The notes under the pieces: model-generated
Database searches by the model: none
The model's input: only the letters and a program-made list of their open reading frames with translations
What the model was told of the DNA's origin: nothing
Part shown: piece by piece, positions 22,836 to 33,185 of the stretch
How positions within the stretch are numbered: the stretch's first letter is position 1
Layout: each line of letters starts with the position of its first letter
Translations under genes and position numbers: made by a program
Assembly (NCBI RefSeq): GCF_000002235.5
Contig: NW_022145607.1
Location: 37,542,529-37,606,528 of the forward strand
Reading direction: 5' to 3'
From: Strongylocentrotus purpuratus
Taxonomy: Eukaryota; Echinodermata; Echinoidea; Camarodonta; Strongylocentrotidae
Length of the DNA stretch: 64,000 nt

Positions 22836-23825
22836 ACAAAAAATTCTGTTACAACAGTAGAACCACATTGATACACATACCAATATTCGACAGGATCTAG
22901 GTCCTATCTAGTCTAAATGACATGAAAATTACTTTACACACTGTTGTAAGTACCAGACCTAGTCTAGTCTTAGTCTAACTCTAGTCTAGCCTAGCTTAGG
23001 CCTACAGTCCAGACTACACATGCATGAATAAGTTCAAAATGAGTCAACTCGAGTCCACTAGAAAAACTAGTACAATTATAGTCCATATAATCTGTGCAGC
23101 AGTTCTGTTATTTACTCTGCAACAATCCTGACTCGCTATGTTATGGTCTAGGCCTAGGGCTAGGCCTAACTTAAATCGTTTAGACTTGTTAGAGTTCAAA
23201 TTTAGCGTTCAATTTTTTAGCATTCATAACTTCACGTTCAGGCCCAAGTCTTGCTCCGTGGCTGAGTCTCTGCCTGACCGTCCCAACTTGACACTTGTCC
23301 AGTCCTGAATCTTGACTGCTCTGATGTAGGCATCCGGTCAGATCCGCTGTTCAGCATAGCGTTAAAAATCTTGGTCCAGGTCAGATCTGAATCCAGCTCA
23401 CCAGCATTTAGCCTCTAGGCTAGGTTCCAGCCTTCCTGGTCCACGTCATGACGTCGGGACTTCCAACTAGAGGTCTATACTATAGTCACCATGCACAGCA
23501 TGCTTATCATTTTATCGAGACAACAACGTCATCAAAACGTACACTGCTATACACAGTCTAGTCCAAGTAGTAGTAGATTCTAGAGGTCTAGACTCTACTT
23601 ACTCACAGTCACAGTTAGTTCTCAGCGGTCCGATCGCTCAAAATAAATTTGGATCACACACGTACAAACGAATAGGCTGTGTCGTTAATAGCCTGCAGAC
23701 GACACGTCACTGTCGGTACACACTGCACTGCAGCCCGAACGAAGCAAACTCGTTCCATATCTATCCAAGATATCCTGATCCATTGTCATAAAATCGTACC
23801 TTAGGTTCGCATCTGGCTGCCACCA
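22836..23825 (-). other. Retrotransposon 5' untranslated leader
   Basis: About 1 kb between the duplicated unit and the 5' LTR, with many TCTAG / CTAGG words and no long frame matching a known protein. TGGTGGCAGCCAG directly follows the LTR in minus orientation and is a plausible primer-binding site. Confidence 0.6.
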
Positions 23826-24065
23826 TGTCAAATAGCATAGATTAGTCCGAGCAAACTGGTATATATAGTTCAACATCAACATAGGTTTTATTGTGTGAAA
23901 TAACACCGACAACATAACTGGCTGCGGCCGGGACCGCCATGATAGAACTCAGCAATAATAATGCGCGGGAATCTAGTTGTACCCGACGCGTATACATTAT
24001 GGGATACCTTGTGACGTCAGTCACTGCGTATCGTAGCTCATGCATAATTAAGTAATATTGCTACA
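23826..24065 (-). repeat. 5' LTR of the Ty3-type element
   Basis: 240 bases, about 98% identical by eye to 11501-11741. It is followed at 24066 by a G-rich tract, like the one at 11486-11500 on the other side. Confidence 0.93.
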
Positions 24066-24450
24066 GGGAGGGGGGGGGGGGGGGGCACCTCAAGGGATTT
24101 TTGACAGTGTGTATAATAAACCCCGTCATATGTAGATCTAAAACTTTTACCCACTAAAACACCGTGGACAGCAGCTTCTCTAATATTACTAAACCACAAC
24201 AGCACGGCTTAATCCTAGGTCAGTTCTTATTTAGCAAGGGTACAAATACTCAATTTAATTCAATTCATTCCATATTCACATTTTAATAAAAATAACAATC
24301 ACAATGGCCATAACATGTAGACCTACCTAATAAAATTAACAAGGAAATAAGAAACAAATTTATGGCGAATGTAGGGGGGGGGGGGGAATTCAACAAAAAA
24401 TAGAATTTAGCCTTGTTGATCGTTGACCCCTAAAGAAAGTAGGTATCACA
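24066..24450. other. Retrotransposon flank
   Basis: AT-rich with two poly-G runs (near 24066-24084 and 24374-24386). I see no gene. Confidence 0.4.
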
Positions 24451-24454
24451 TTAA

Positions 24455-24955
24455 AGATACTATGTCCCTTTTGCAGCCAACATCAAATTATGTAGAACTT
24501 TGCATGAATTATGAATATATCATGTATGTCCTATCTGTGAAATCTAAACGTTAGCAGTGTCCTAATATTCAAATTATGCAAGGAAACCCGTTTACTTGCT
24601 AGACTCATCACTGTCAGACACTATTGAGTTACCGACTGGCTTCTTTTCTTCTTTTGGTAATAACATACATACATTGAGCTGTAAAGGGTACATGAGCAAT
24701 ACATCAATAACCCACTTCTTGTAATGGCCAAAATTAAACTGATTGAATCTTTGCGCAGCATAAAATGTACGACCATTCGGTACAATGGTCTGAAAATCAG
24801 ACTATTTCTTACTGGTTATATAGCTCTTAAGTCGATTTCGACAACTAATAGTCTTTATTTCCCACTTAAAGACATTTTCAAGCTCTCTTTTTGTGGGAAG
24901 TTCTAAATTAGCACTATCTTTCATTTGTTGTGCCTGCAAATTGGACATAGAACCT
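24455..24955 (-). mobile_element. TTAA-flanked short DNA transposon, copy 2 (inverted)
   Basis: Reverse-complement relative of 9945-10548. It starts AGATACTATGTCCCTTTTGC after TTAA (24451-24454) and ends GGACATAGAACCT before TTAC, one base off TTAA. On the minus strand its coding remnant is cleaner than in copy 1: it runs from VPNGRTFYAAQRF through NFGHYKKWVIDV to a tail SIVSDSDESSK and a stop. Function unknown. Confidence 0.65.
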
Positions 24956-26290
24956 TTACAGCACAAACAAATTCAAACATGGTGGGATTTGCAAAGGCCG
25001 CAAGCCTATCAATGGCAAACCCCATTACAAAAAAATATGATATATATAAATATGAAACAAACAAAGACGAAACAAACACAAATGACATTACAAATATGAT
25101 TTAAGAGGCATAAGAACTAGTTATCAATTGGGATTCAAACCGTATAATAGCAATACAAATAAGTTGAAAATTAAGTATTGATCGGAAACATTTGATATAT
25201 ATTTTTTAAATGGCAAGTAAGTGACAAGATTATATTTGTTATTGATTTTATTTAGGGAATTCCGTGGAATGGGTCTATAGAATAATCCTAAATATCCACA
25301 GATCTTTTAAATGCGGAGAATTCACACTTTGAGCATTTCAGAATAAACATTGCAAAAGTAATTGTAGTCGCTTTAATGGATGTTAATAGACCGGTTTACT
25401 AACATATTCAAATTGTATGCATACTTTTAAACAAAGGTTGTTCTTGACAAACTGGATGATTGTCAATGCTTTGCCCGATGTATCAACATATAGTATAAAC
25501 GGACTGAATTATTGTAGTTCATTCATTGATAACACGTTAAAGGGATTTTGTAACATTGTTCAGATGAGAGAAAATGGTGGTAATGTAGTGACTTCAATGC
25601 TAAATGTACAATTTAAGATAATCTGAAGGTTTGAGTAAAAATAGACCATTATTGATGATAACAATTGGAGAAATTGATCAGATCAATTCCTTGATTCTCC
25701 CAACTATATTATTACAATTTAATTACATTTTAGGTGAATATAAATCGTCTCAAAGCAATGAATTGGTTCTATATACCATTCCAGACGTTTTTAGTGTAGA
25801 CATATTTTAAAATCCTGTCTTATGTCTTATTTTCATGGAAAAACGGTTGGGAAAATTCAAAAATAGTTGGGATAATTTACTGTTAGAGTGAGTCGCACAG
25901 TGACGCCTCAAAAGAAAACCATATAAATCTTTGTTGTTTGAGAACTTTTCAGGATGTTTTGCATTTAGAGGGTAAGTACAGTAAAAGGAGTAACATTTCA
26001 TACAAAAATTACACAGATTGTGTCATCAACCTTCAACACTGTTACCGAGTCACTTTAATGGATAAACTCGTCAATCGGTCTCCAGGAAAGATACATCCAT
26101 ACATTTCATGTTTAATAGTAAATCGGCCTGTTACCCAGGGGTAGCCACATCACTGTTAATACTGCACTACCTGCGTGTATCATTACCCCAGCAATTTCAG
26201 GTATCCATTTTACACCTGAGTCGAGAGAGACAATGTGGACAAAGCATGTTGTCCAATGATGTAAGCACCAAGCGAGGATCGAATCAGAGA
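24956..26290. other. AT-rich intergenic stretch with repeat fragments
   Basis: No gene recognised. Near 25385-25460 is a relative of 7205-7275. Near 26000-26060 lies the CACAGATTGTGTCATCAACC / GTTACCGAGTCACTTTAA repeat also seen near 34290-34350. Around 26180-26290 a minus-strand SINE-body-like fragment carries GATTCGATCCTCG (B-box-like) and CAGGTGTAAAATGGATACC. Confidence 0.45.
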
Positions 26291-27129
26291 CCTATCCTAA
26301 CCAATATACCTCTTCTTCACCTGCATGACATAGATAGGGTGTTGCATAATAACTTGTAATTCTACACCGAGAGTCATCGATGTAAACAACATCCATCTTG
26401 TTACTTGGGTATCTTGGGTATCTCAAACAGGTGATTTCTTTGAGATGATCTATATATACGTCACTCTTTTTAATTTATTGGTTGAGCTCTGTTTGACCTA
26501 ACAACTTAATTATGCATGCCAAATATTGTTTGACAAAAGAAACTGCTTAATGTTCGAAAAAGCTGTCCCAAAAAAGAAAATCATTGAATTCAAGCTTCCT
26601 ATCGAAAATAACATTCTGAATAGCATCCGTTTCTTTTATTTTCATACCTACCGCTCATATTTCAATAATTCCCACGCTCTTCAAAGACGGCAAATCGTGG
26701 TTATTGTTCTGCCTCAGTAGACCTAATCACATGCTTTTCTCTGTCGAGAACGGCACCGATGGATCCAATATGGTGACCTAGATCGCGACAAAAGAGATTA
26801 TAGAAACAAACAAAAAATAAAAAAGTAATAAGCTATTGGTCTCGCAACCTTGTGATAACCCTTCAAAAGGCCTGTGAGACCGTTGTTGCCGGTCTCATGG
26901 GCTATTGGTGTCACAAAACTTGTGATAACTCTTCTAAAGGCCCATTATACCAACATTGCTGGTCTCGAGCGCTATTAGTTTCGTACGGAAGCTTAAAAGT
27001 GCCACCGAAAACTTTTCGGGTACGCGAAGGTCAGAAAGCGAGATTCCAAATCTCGTCTTCTCGGCTTCTCAGGTACAAGAAGGTAAGGTGAGAAAGCGAG
27101 ATTCTAAATATTATGTAGAAAGTAGCTTT

Positions 27130-27735
27130 TAGTAGGACTTGTGGACCTACAAATTAATAGCCGTATGCATATTAAGGCACCCAGAAACCCTTCAATTTCA
27201 GCCAATGAAGAGTTTAAAGATTTTCGTTTTTCCATGAATTATACCTCGTAATGTGAATACAGAGAACTCATATTATTTAGTTGGATAAATATAGATTTAA
27301 GCGTACGAAAACTTAAAACTCTCGGTTTTTAATATCTAAATTATTATAGAACTCAAAAGATAAATCATAGTGGGATTGCATTACCTCTTTGTACGCTACA
27401 TGACGCAAACACTTCAAGGTCCAAGAGTGTTCAAGCCCCCTATCCCCCAAACTAAACACAATTATAAAGTGCCCTCTCCCCACCCCTCTAGGTTCATGGT
27501 CTGGTCCAACTCAGTGTGTTTTCGGTCTTCAAGTTTTCAGGAAATCAAGATTGTGGATGAATAAAGTTAGGTTTATTAATATCAATATTACCTAGTATCC
27601 CGAGATATGATAATTCATGGAAAAACGAAAATCTTCATTGGCTGATTTTTGAAGAGCTTCAGGCCTGGGTCCCTGGATATGGCTAAGGCTATATAATTTG
27701 AACATGGACCTACTACGAATGGAAAATATATCGTG
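27130..27735. repeat. Foldback repeat nested in the TIR element
   Basis: CAGCCAATGAAGA...GATTTTCGTTTTTCCATGAA near 27200-27242 is inverted near 27612-27650. The similarity continues outward through ACCCAG, ATAGCC and a TAGTAGG...GGACCTAC region on both sides, giving arms of about 90-100 bases. Confidence 0.65.
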
Positions 27736-28188
27736 CAATATTGTTTATTTACAAAAAGCTTGAAAATGGTGTAGAACTTAAGTCTCTACGACCCCCTCTC
27801 AATCGTTTCCTTCCTTTGCTGAGGATAAGAGACATGATAGGTCATGGCAACGCTGCTACACCCTCACTGCCCCACGTCCCCCCCCCCGTGAAACACACAC
27901 AGGCTACGCCATCTATGAACTACTTGGACGAAAATGTCGGTAATATGTACTTGAACCTAGGGAATACTGCGTGGTAGGACTGATGGGGGGGGGGGGGGTA
28001 GCGGTGGAGCCCGGGATGATGGGTCACATACATTATTGGGGCACGCCTTTATCTTTATTTGTTCAGAAATATATATTTGCATTAAATGTTTTCTTTAAAT
28101 ATTCGGGGCCACGTGGTGCCCCCCTAGCACCTACTCCGCAGCCGTTATTATCATTTTGTTTATTACTTACTAGTATTTAATTTTTTTT

Positions 28189-28424
28189 GTGAATAGCGAC
28201 CCTCATCCCGTATTATGAATAGCGACCCTCTTTTTGTATTATGAATAGCGAATTGATTTCGTATTATGAAAAGCGACCCTCTCCTCGTATTATGTATAGC
28301 GTCCCTAAATTCGTATTATGAATAGCGACCGTCTTCTTGTGTTATGAATATCGATCCTCATTTCGTTTTATGAATAGCGCCCCTCTTCTCCAACTCTGAA
28401 AGGCGGTCCTTATGAATAGCGAGG
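28189..28424. repeat. ~27-bp minisatellite (GAATAGCGACCCTC...CGTATTAT)
   Basis: About nine degenerate units of TATGAATAGCGACCCTC followed by a variable ~8-base spacer ending TCGTATT. No unique spacers and no associated genes. Confidence 0.85.
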
Positions 28425-28479
28425 TCTAACAAGTCTTAAACAAGGCGACTTGGCGAGTTTGTAAATAATACCTTCTCAC

Positions 28480-28715
28480 CATTTCAAAACCGAGAAGACG
28501 AGAAGACGAGAAGACGATATTTGGATGAGAATTGGAATCTCTCTTTCTCTTCTTCTCATACCCGAGAAGTCGGGAAGACGAGATTTGTAATTCCCTTTCT
28601 CACCTTCTCGTACCCGAGAAGTCGAGAAGACGAGATTTGGAATCTCGCCTTTCCGCCTTTTTGCCTTCTCAGACCAAAAAAGTCGAGAAGACATCGTCAT
28701 CTCGGTGGCACTTTG
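28480..28715. repeat. GAGAAGACGAGATT repeats
   Basis: Roughly 60-66 base units with CCGAGAAGTCGAGAAGACGA followed by GATTTGGAATCTC and CTTCTC. Each unit is partly self-complementary. They form the right subterminal part of the TIR element; related inverted words occur at 27030-27110. Confidence 0.75.
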
Positions 28716-31605
28716 AAGCTTCCGTAGTTTAAAAGGCACGTGATATCAAAATTGCTGGTCTCGTCTCAAGATCCTTAACCAATATACCTCTCCTTCACTT
28801 GCATAACATGGATGGGTGTTGCATGATAACTTAGGTATTTCTACACCGAGAGTGATCAATGCAAACAGCATCCATCTTGTTACTCGGTCATCTCAAACAG
28901 ATGATTCCTTTGAGCTGATCTACGAACGGCGCTATTTTGAATATTTGGTGGAGCTCTGTTTGACCAAGCAACAACTTATGTATGCCAAATATTGTTTAAC
29001 AAAAGAAACTGCTCATCTAAATGTTCTAAATAGCTGTCCCCGAAATGAAAATCATTTAAATTCCAGTTTTCTGTTGCAATTAAGAACCTGAAAAGAGCAC
29101 GTTTCTTTTTTGTCATGAATACTGCTCATATTTCAATCATTCCCACGCCCTCCAGAGACGGCAAGTCGCTTTCATAGTTCTGCCTCAGTAGACCTAATCC
29201 TCACATGCCTTTCTCTGTCGAGAACAGCACCGATGGATCCAATATAATTATGGTGACCTAAATCGCGACAAAAGACATAATAGAAACTGAAAATTAACAA
29301 ATTAAGAACCTATTGGTCTCGCAACCCTGTGATAACACCTCAAATATTGCTGGTCTCATGTGCTATCGGTCTTGCAAAGACTGTCTTAACTTTTCAAAAG
29401 GCCCGTAAGATCAACATTGCTGGTCTCGTGGGCTATTAACTAGTCTCGTGAACCCTATGATACGTTTTCAAAAGGCAGACGAGACCAACATTGCTGGTCT
29501 CGTCTCAAGACCCTTTACCAACATACCTCTCCTTCACTTGCATAACATGGAAAGGATGTTGCATGATAACTTAGGTATTTCTACACGGAGAGTGATCAAT
29601 GCAAACAGCATCCATCTTGTTACTCGGGCATATCAAAAAGTGATGTCTTTGAGCTGGTCTATGTACGTCATCGTTTGAATATTTGGTGGAGCTCTGTTTG
29701 ACCAAGCAACAACTTATGTATGCCAAATATTGTTTCACAAAAGAAACTGCTCATCAAACTGTTTTAAATAGCTGTCCCCGAAATGAAAATCATTGAATTC
29801 AAGTTTTCGGTTGCAATTAAGAACCTGAAAAGAGCACGTTTCTTTTTTTGTCATGAATACTGCTCATATTTTAATCATTCCCACGCCTTCTAGAGACGGC
29901 AAGTCGCTTTCATAGTTCTGCCTCAGTAGACCTAATCGTCACATGCTTTTCTCTGTCGAGAACAGCACCGATGGATCCAATATAATTATGGTGACCTAAA
30001 TCGCGACAAAAGACATAATAGAAACTGAAAATTAACAAATTAAGAACCTATTGGTCTCGCAACCCTGTGATAACACCTCAAATATTGCTGGTCTCATGTG
30101 CTATCGGTCTTGCAAAGACTGTCTTAACTTTTCAAAAGGCCCGTAAGATCAACATTGCTGGTCTCGTGGGCTATTAGCTAGTCTCGTGAACCCTATGATA
30201 CGTTTTCAGAAGGCAGACGAGACCATCATTGCTGGTCTCGTCTCAAGACCCTTTACTAATATACCTCTCCTTCACTTGCATAACATGGATGGATGTTGCA
30301 TGATAACTTAGGTATTTCTACACCGAGAGTGATCGATACAAACAGCATCCATCTTGTGACTCTGGCATATCAAAAAGTGATGTCTTTGAGCTGATCTATG
30401 TACGTCACTCTTTTGAATATTTGGTGGAGCTCTGTTTGACCAAGCAACAACTTATGTATGCCATATATTGATTAACAAAAGAAACTGATCATACAATTGT
30501 TCGAAATAGCTGAACCAAAAATATTGTCACCATAGGTTTTGAGAGAACATACATTTATAATTATTGAATACATTAGAAATAGAGGGTTTTTAATTAGGAA
30601 ACAATTGTCATGCATTTCACAGATGAGTTTCTTACATCATAAATAACATTCAGGTCAGTGGGTATCTCAAGTGATTTTACGACTCTGACATCAGTATTTT
30701 GATCAGAATGGTGACTCCCATGGGAGAAAAGCCAGCAAGGAAACTGCAATTTTTTGAGAGAATGCCTTCCTTGCTAAGTAATCAAATAGGAGTATTTTCA
30801 AGATTTTTTTATCCGGCTCTCAATTTTTAGTAAGACTGTAAGCTAAAGTTTGTTGGGTTTCATTTCCCTTTAATGTATTATTGTACTCTGTACTGATTTA
30901 TATGTTGGTATGTATGCGTTGAATACAAAACTTGAAAAACAAGATATCTCGTGCCCCAAGTAAAAGAGGAAGTACAGGGACCACAAATAAATATAATGAA
31001 GCATAAGCCTCCCATTACGTATACTTTAGTCGTGCTGCAATTGAGTCGGATGTGTTCCAAAATAGAAAATGATTTAATTCAATTTTTTTAATTGCAAATA
31101 AGAATATGAATAGTCCACCTTTTTTTAATGTGCGTTAATACTGCACATACTTCAATCATTCCCACGCCCTTCGAAGACGGAAGGTCACTTTTATAGTTCT
31201 GCCTCAGTAGACCTAATCATAACACGCCTTTATCTGCCGAGAACGGCACCAATGGGTTTAAATATGGTGACCTAAATCGCGACAAATGAGATTCAAACAT
31301 TGAAAATTAACAAATTAAGAACATATCGGTCTCGCAACCTTGTGATTACATTTCAAAAGGCCAGTGCGACCGCTATTGCCAGTCTCATGGAATAACGGTC
31401 TCGCAAAACCTGAGAATTCAAAAGGCCCGTGAGACCAACATTGTTGCTCTCATGACCAATTGGCAATTGGTCTCGTGAACTCTCTGAACTCTTCTGAAGG
31501 CAGTTGGGACTATTAAACATTGCTCGTCTCATGGGCTATCAGTACCATAAACCCTCTCATAACACATTAGAAGGCCCATGGGACCAACATTGCTGGTCTC
31601 ATGAC

Positions 31606-32405
31606 TTAAAGTAAATTATCACAAGATTTTATAAAGATGTTCCTTGAGATATAATCTTTACACCTGTACATTCTTTTGTAAAATCATGCAATGGTGAAGT
31701 GTCAATCGCCGGCCTTTTTTTTTTTTCGAAGTCCTTGATTATTTCATCTCGTAATAAAAAATATTGGGTCGAGAAGCTTCTTTTCATAGATTTCCTGTTT
31801 TTTTCCAGAACATCTCAGGTAAACTGCACTTTTAACAAACGTTAAACACGGTCATTCGGGAAGTGCCGCTTGATTATTCACAAAAGTTCGTGTAACCCGA
31901 AGACGCGAAAGTGGTACGAAGTCAGCCCCGAGCTTAAGGCATAGAGCATGCGCACGACTAGTTACAACGATTTATGTTAAAGTAGTAAGATACAAGAATG
32001 AGTCGCTAAAAGTAAAGTTGGCACTATTGATTTCGATCCTCAAGATCATCACACACCTCTAGATCCGACAGAAGTTCTAAGCCTGGAGTCGAGAAAGATT
32101 TTAAGGTACTGTACCACCTCATTATTATTTGCTTCGTTCGGGAATCACTTTGTTTTGCAATTCGTTCTTGGATCTTGATAATCTGTATCAGCTGATTATA
32201 ATAATAATAATACTCAGTTCTTTTAACGCGCATAACACATTACAGGATAGCATGTCCCTATGCGCTTTAAATAGAAAGAAAAGAATTACAAGAAAAAGTC
32301 ATGAAAATTAGAAAAATCCATTCAAAAGCAAAAAGTTACATGTCGTGTTGGACACTGAGTTCATGGGTGTACACTTTTAACATTGAATAAATACATTTTA
32401 AGAGA
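31606..32405. other. Intergenic stretch
   Basis: I see nothing recognisable apart from AT-rich sequence and a short TAATAATAATA run near 32200. Confidence 0.35.
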
Positions 32406-32409
32406 AATC

Positions 32410-32614
32410 TTACTCTCTCTCAAAAAAGAGTGAATTTTCACTCTATTTTCACTTTCTTGGGAGTGACGTCCGTGATCACTTGTTTAGGAGTGAATATCGA
32501 TTGATTTTCGAGTGCTCTCTAAGAAGAAAAGAGTGAATGTTCACTTCATTTTCACTACATTTTCACTCTTCAGAGGAGTGATGTCCGTGATCACTCGATT
32601 TTTTTAGAGAGTAA
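32410..32614. mobile_element. Short MITE with TTACTCTCT ends
   Basis: Inverted ends TTACTCTCT and AGAGAGTAA enclose about 205 bases. The interior has two copies of GGAGTGAxGTCCGTGATCACT (near 32460 and 32575) and several TTTTCACTCT words. It is non-coding. Confidence 0.65.
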
Positions 32615-33185
32615 ACTTGTTTAAATCATTGTGATTTCTCATGGAATCTGGAAGTGCATTCTATAAAACTAAAGAGGCATGGCTAAAAGAACGTTTACCG
32701 TATGTTTTTGTTGAGGTGAGAGGGGCAATAAATAATGATTTTGAGCTTGATCTTAAAGTACGAGTAATACAATAATAATAGTTCACTTAAATAAGAAGGG
32801 ACAATGTCATGAAAGCATTCGTATGCAATAACTAATAGTTTAAACAAAATACCGGAGTGGACAGGAAGCCAATGTAGATTTCGTAGCACAGGAGTGATTG
32901 ATTCATATTTTCGAGTTTTACGTCACTAATCCCGCCGCTGAATTTTGAATAGACTGCAATTTTTGTATTTGTCGCTGAGGAAGACCGAAACGAAGAGTGT
33001 TACAGAAATCAATGTGGCATAAAAAAAGTGCATGGACTAGTTTTCCAGTGGTGTGTCTATCCCCAAATCCGCGTATTTTTTTCTTCAATCCTATACAAAG
33101 CATACGAAGGTCTTGTTTGTGTTTGACATTATTTAGAGGACGTCCATAACTTGCCTTTCTCGAGACCCAGGCTGCGAGGATACTC
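32615..33185 (-). pseudogene. Non-LTR retrotransposon RT, C-terminal fragment
   Basis: On the minus strand, from high to low coordinates: VHALFLCHIDFCNTLRFGLP, QIQKLQSIQNSAAGLVT, then a stop and LRNLHWLPVHSGILFKLLVI with SYLSELL. This order (two-helix 'DYCNSLLYGLP' region, 'LQ-x-VQN-x-AARLV', then 'LHWLPV...FK') is typical of CR1/L2-type LINE ORF2 C-termini. Stops and frame changes show it is dead. Confidence 0.75.

Larger units (their letters stand above)
11501..24065 (-). mobile_element. Ty3/gypsy-type LTR retrotransposon carrying a nested Harbinger element
   Basis: The element is on the minus strand. Two LTRs (11501-11741 and 23826-24065) begin TGTAGCAAT and end TTTGACA in element orientation, so they have TG...CA ends. 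A polypurine tract (AAAGGGGGGA) abuts the 3' LTR near 11742. A primer-binding-like TGGTGGCAGC follows the 5' LTR at 23825. Gag, zinc knuckles, protease, RT, RNase H and integrase follow in the Ty3/gypsy order. Removing the 5.92-kb Harbinger insertion and its target copy leaves about 6.6 kb. G-rich pentamers (GGGGG left, GGGAG right) flank the element, a plausible slightly diverged 5-bp target duplication. Protein features (CCHC pair, PRLQRMLLRLQ, GIADDI) fit the mag/SURL-like lineage; this is family knowledge, not a search. Confidence 0.93.
26984..28726. mobile_element. Terminal-inverted-repeat element splitting repeat copy A
   Basis: The left end TACGGAAGCTTAAAAGTGCC matches, inverted, the right end GGCACTTTGAAGCTTCCGTA (one mismatch in the first 20). 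Subterminal parts of both ends consist of GAGAAGACGAGATT / AATCTCGTCTTCTC words, also mutually inverted. Comparison with uninterrupted copies B and C places the insertion inside the unit. There is no transposase frame. The target duplication is unclear (GTTT lies near both ends). Confidence 0.7.
26295..31605. repeat. Four-copy ~738-bp tandem repeat block
   Basis: Unit starts are recognised by ACCAATATACCTCT(C/T)CTTCA. Copy A starts near 26300 and is split at about 26984-28726 by an inserted element. Copy B is 28771-29509 and copy C 29510-30247; these two look nearly identical. Copy D starts at 30248 and is interrupted from about 30516 to 31065 by unrelated sequence. All share GTTCTGCCTCAGTAGACCTA, AGCACCGATGGATCC-like words and a 3' half made of 60-70 base subrepeats with TTGGTCTCGCAACC and AACATTGCTGGTCTCGTG. 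No coding frame is conserved between copies. Confidence 0.85.

Noticed and set aside
23804..23825. Assigning the primer tRNA from the primer-binding site
   Set aside because: Only about ten bases (TGGTGGCAGC) fit a tRNA CCA end. The longer match does not fit tRNA arm geometry.
28189..28424. CRISPR-like regular spacing of short repeats
   Set aside because: Repeats are degenerate and directly adjacent, linkers are not unique spacers, there are no cas genes, and the DNA is animal.
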